A stretch of 10,324 nt of DNA from Microcella sp. (GTDB lineage Bacteria > Actinomycetota > Actinomycetes > Actinomycetales > Microbacteriaceae), in assembly GCA_020216895.1 (NCBI GenBank), contig JAIWOM010000032.1, forward strand, positions 1-10,324, read 5' to 3'. The number at the start of each line of letters is the position of its first letter. The first letter of the stretch is position 1. Both the position numbers and the translations under genes were made by a program. Shown one piece after another: positions 9,947-10,324 of this stretch. Below the pieces are notes generated by a model. It had not been told where the DNA came from and ran no database searches. It worked only from the letters and a program-made list of their open reading frames with translations.

Positions 9947-9965
9947 GTGGGGCAGACTGTGGGCC

Positions 9966-10324
9966 GTGACCCTGCTCTACGTGTTCGACATGGACGATGT
10001 GCTCTACGACTACGACTGGCGCACGCGCATGGCCGACCTCACCGCGCTGACCGGCCACGACCTGCACGAGCTGCGCCGCCGCTGGTGGATCAGCGGCATG
10101 GAGTGGGAGGCCGAGGCCGGCGACCCGAGCGACGCGGACGAGTACCTGCGGCGCGTGACGGGCATCATCGGGGCCGAGATCTCGCGCGAGGAGTGGGTGC
10201 GGATCCGCTCGGAGGCGACGCAGCCGCGCCCCGCGGCACTCGCGGCCGTGCGCCGCGCCGCCGAGCTGGGCCGGGTCGCGCTGCTGACCAACAACGGCAT
10301 CCTCATCCACGAGCACCTGCACGA
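9966..10324 (+). CDS. HAD-superfamily hydrolase, partial (C-terminus beyond window)
   Basis: The first 119 codons of a plus-strand gene cut by the window end. The start is the GTG at 9966, giving (M)TLLYVFDMDDVLYDYDW; an in-frame TAG at 9945-9947 excludes a longer protein, and the later ATG at 9990 would lose the first catalytic motif. Haloacid-dehalogenase motif I is VFDMDDVLYD, with nucleophile D8 and acid/base D10, and motif II is VALLTNNG (104-111) with T108. Between them, residues 12-88 look like a helical cap with many Trp/Arg/Glu (RRRWWISGMEWEAEAGD, 37-53), as in subfamily IA phosphatases. Motifs III and IV are beyond the edge. The substrate cannot be told. It diverges from tsaC across only 34 bp. 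Family is secure, function unknown. Confidence 0.88.
   Translation, partial: MTLLYVFDMDDVLYDYDWRTRMADLTALTGHDLHELRRRWWISGMEWEAEAGDPSDADEYLRRVTGIIGAEISREEWVRIRSEATQPRPAALAAVRRAAELGRVALLTNNGILIHEHLH

Overview
The window comes from a high-GC Gram-positive bacterium, most likely an actinobacterium of the Microbacteriaceae type. The evidence is the G+C-rich coding bias, a complete F-type ATP synthase operon with separate b and delta genes, a very short epsilon subunit, and the gene order threonylcarbamoyl-AMP synthase - WecA-type phosphotransferase - AtpI-like protein - atpBEFHAGDC. That order is typical of actinobacteria (compare Mycobacterium Rv1301-Rv1303 followed by atpB). The genus assignment is an inference from protein style; no 16S rRNA or other marker is present.

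Layout. Everything from about 9931 down to 1 lies on the minus strand and reads right to left: tsaC-like (9248-9931), a wecA-type transferase (8007-9251), an AtpI-like membrane protein (7528-8010), then atpB (6549-7388), atpE (6253-6489), atpF (5688-6242), atpH (4894-5685), atpA (3197-4831), atpG (2214-3113), atpD (727-2190), atpC (464-724) and a yaaA-family gene that runs off the left edge (1-438). Only the right end is on the plus strand: a HAD-family hydrolase starting with GTG at 9966 and cut by the window end. It diverges from tsaC across a 34-bp gap. No stretch longer than 139 bp lacks a gene. The longest gap, 7389-7527, separates the three upstream genes from the ATP synthase genes proper and holds inverted repeats and a possible promoter.

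How the genes work together. atpB, E and F encode the membrane Fo sector (a, c10-15, b2) and atpH, A, G, D and C encode delta and F1 (alpha3, beta3, gamma, epsilon), so the operon is complete for proton-driven ATP synthesis. The AtpI-like protein is presumably an assembly or accessory factor. The two first genes act elsewhere: tRNA t6A modification (tsaC) and polyprenyl-phosphate-linked cell-envelope glycan initiation (wecA type). They are chained to each other and to the AtpI-like gene by 4-bp start/stop overlaps. The terminal yaaA is a peroxide-stress family gene placed 25 bp behind atpC.

I see no mobile element, CRISPR array, RNA gene or unknown multi-gene system. This is a conserved housekeeping region. 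The points worth a second look concern how the ATP synthase is regulated: a short epsilon without its inhibitory C-terminal domain combined with a charged C-terminal tail on alpha, a swapped His/Glu pair in subunit a, small hairpins flanking atpA, and a divergent HAD gene where prfA/prmC often sit in relatives.
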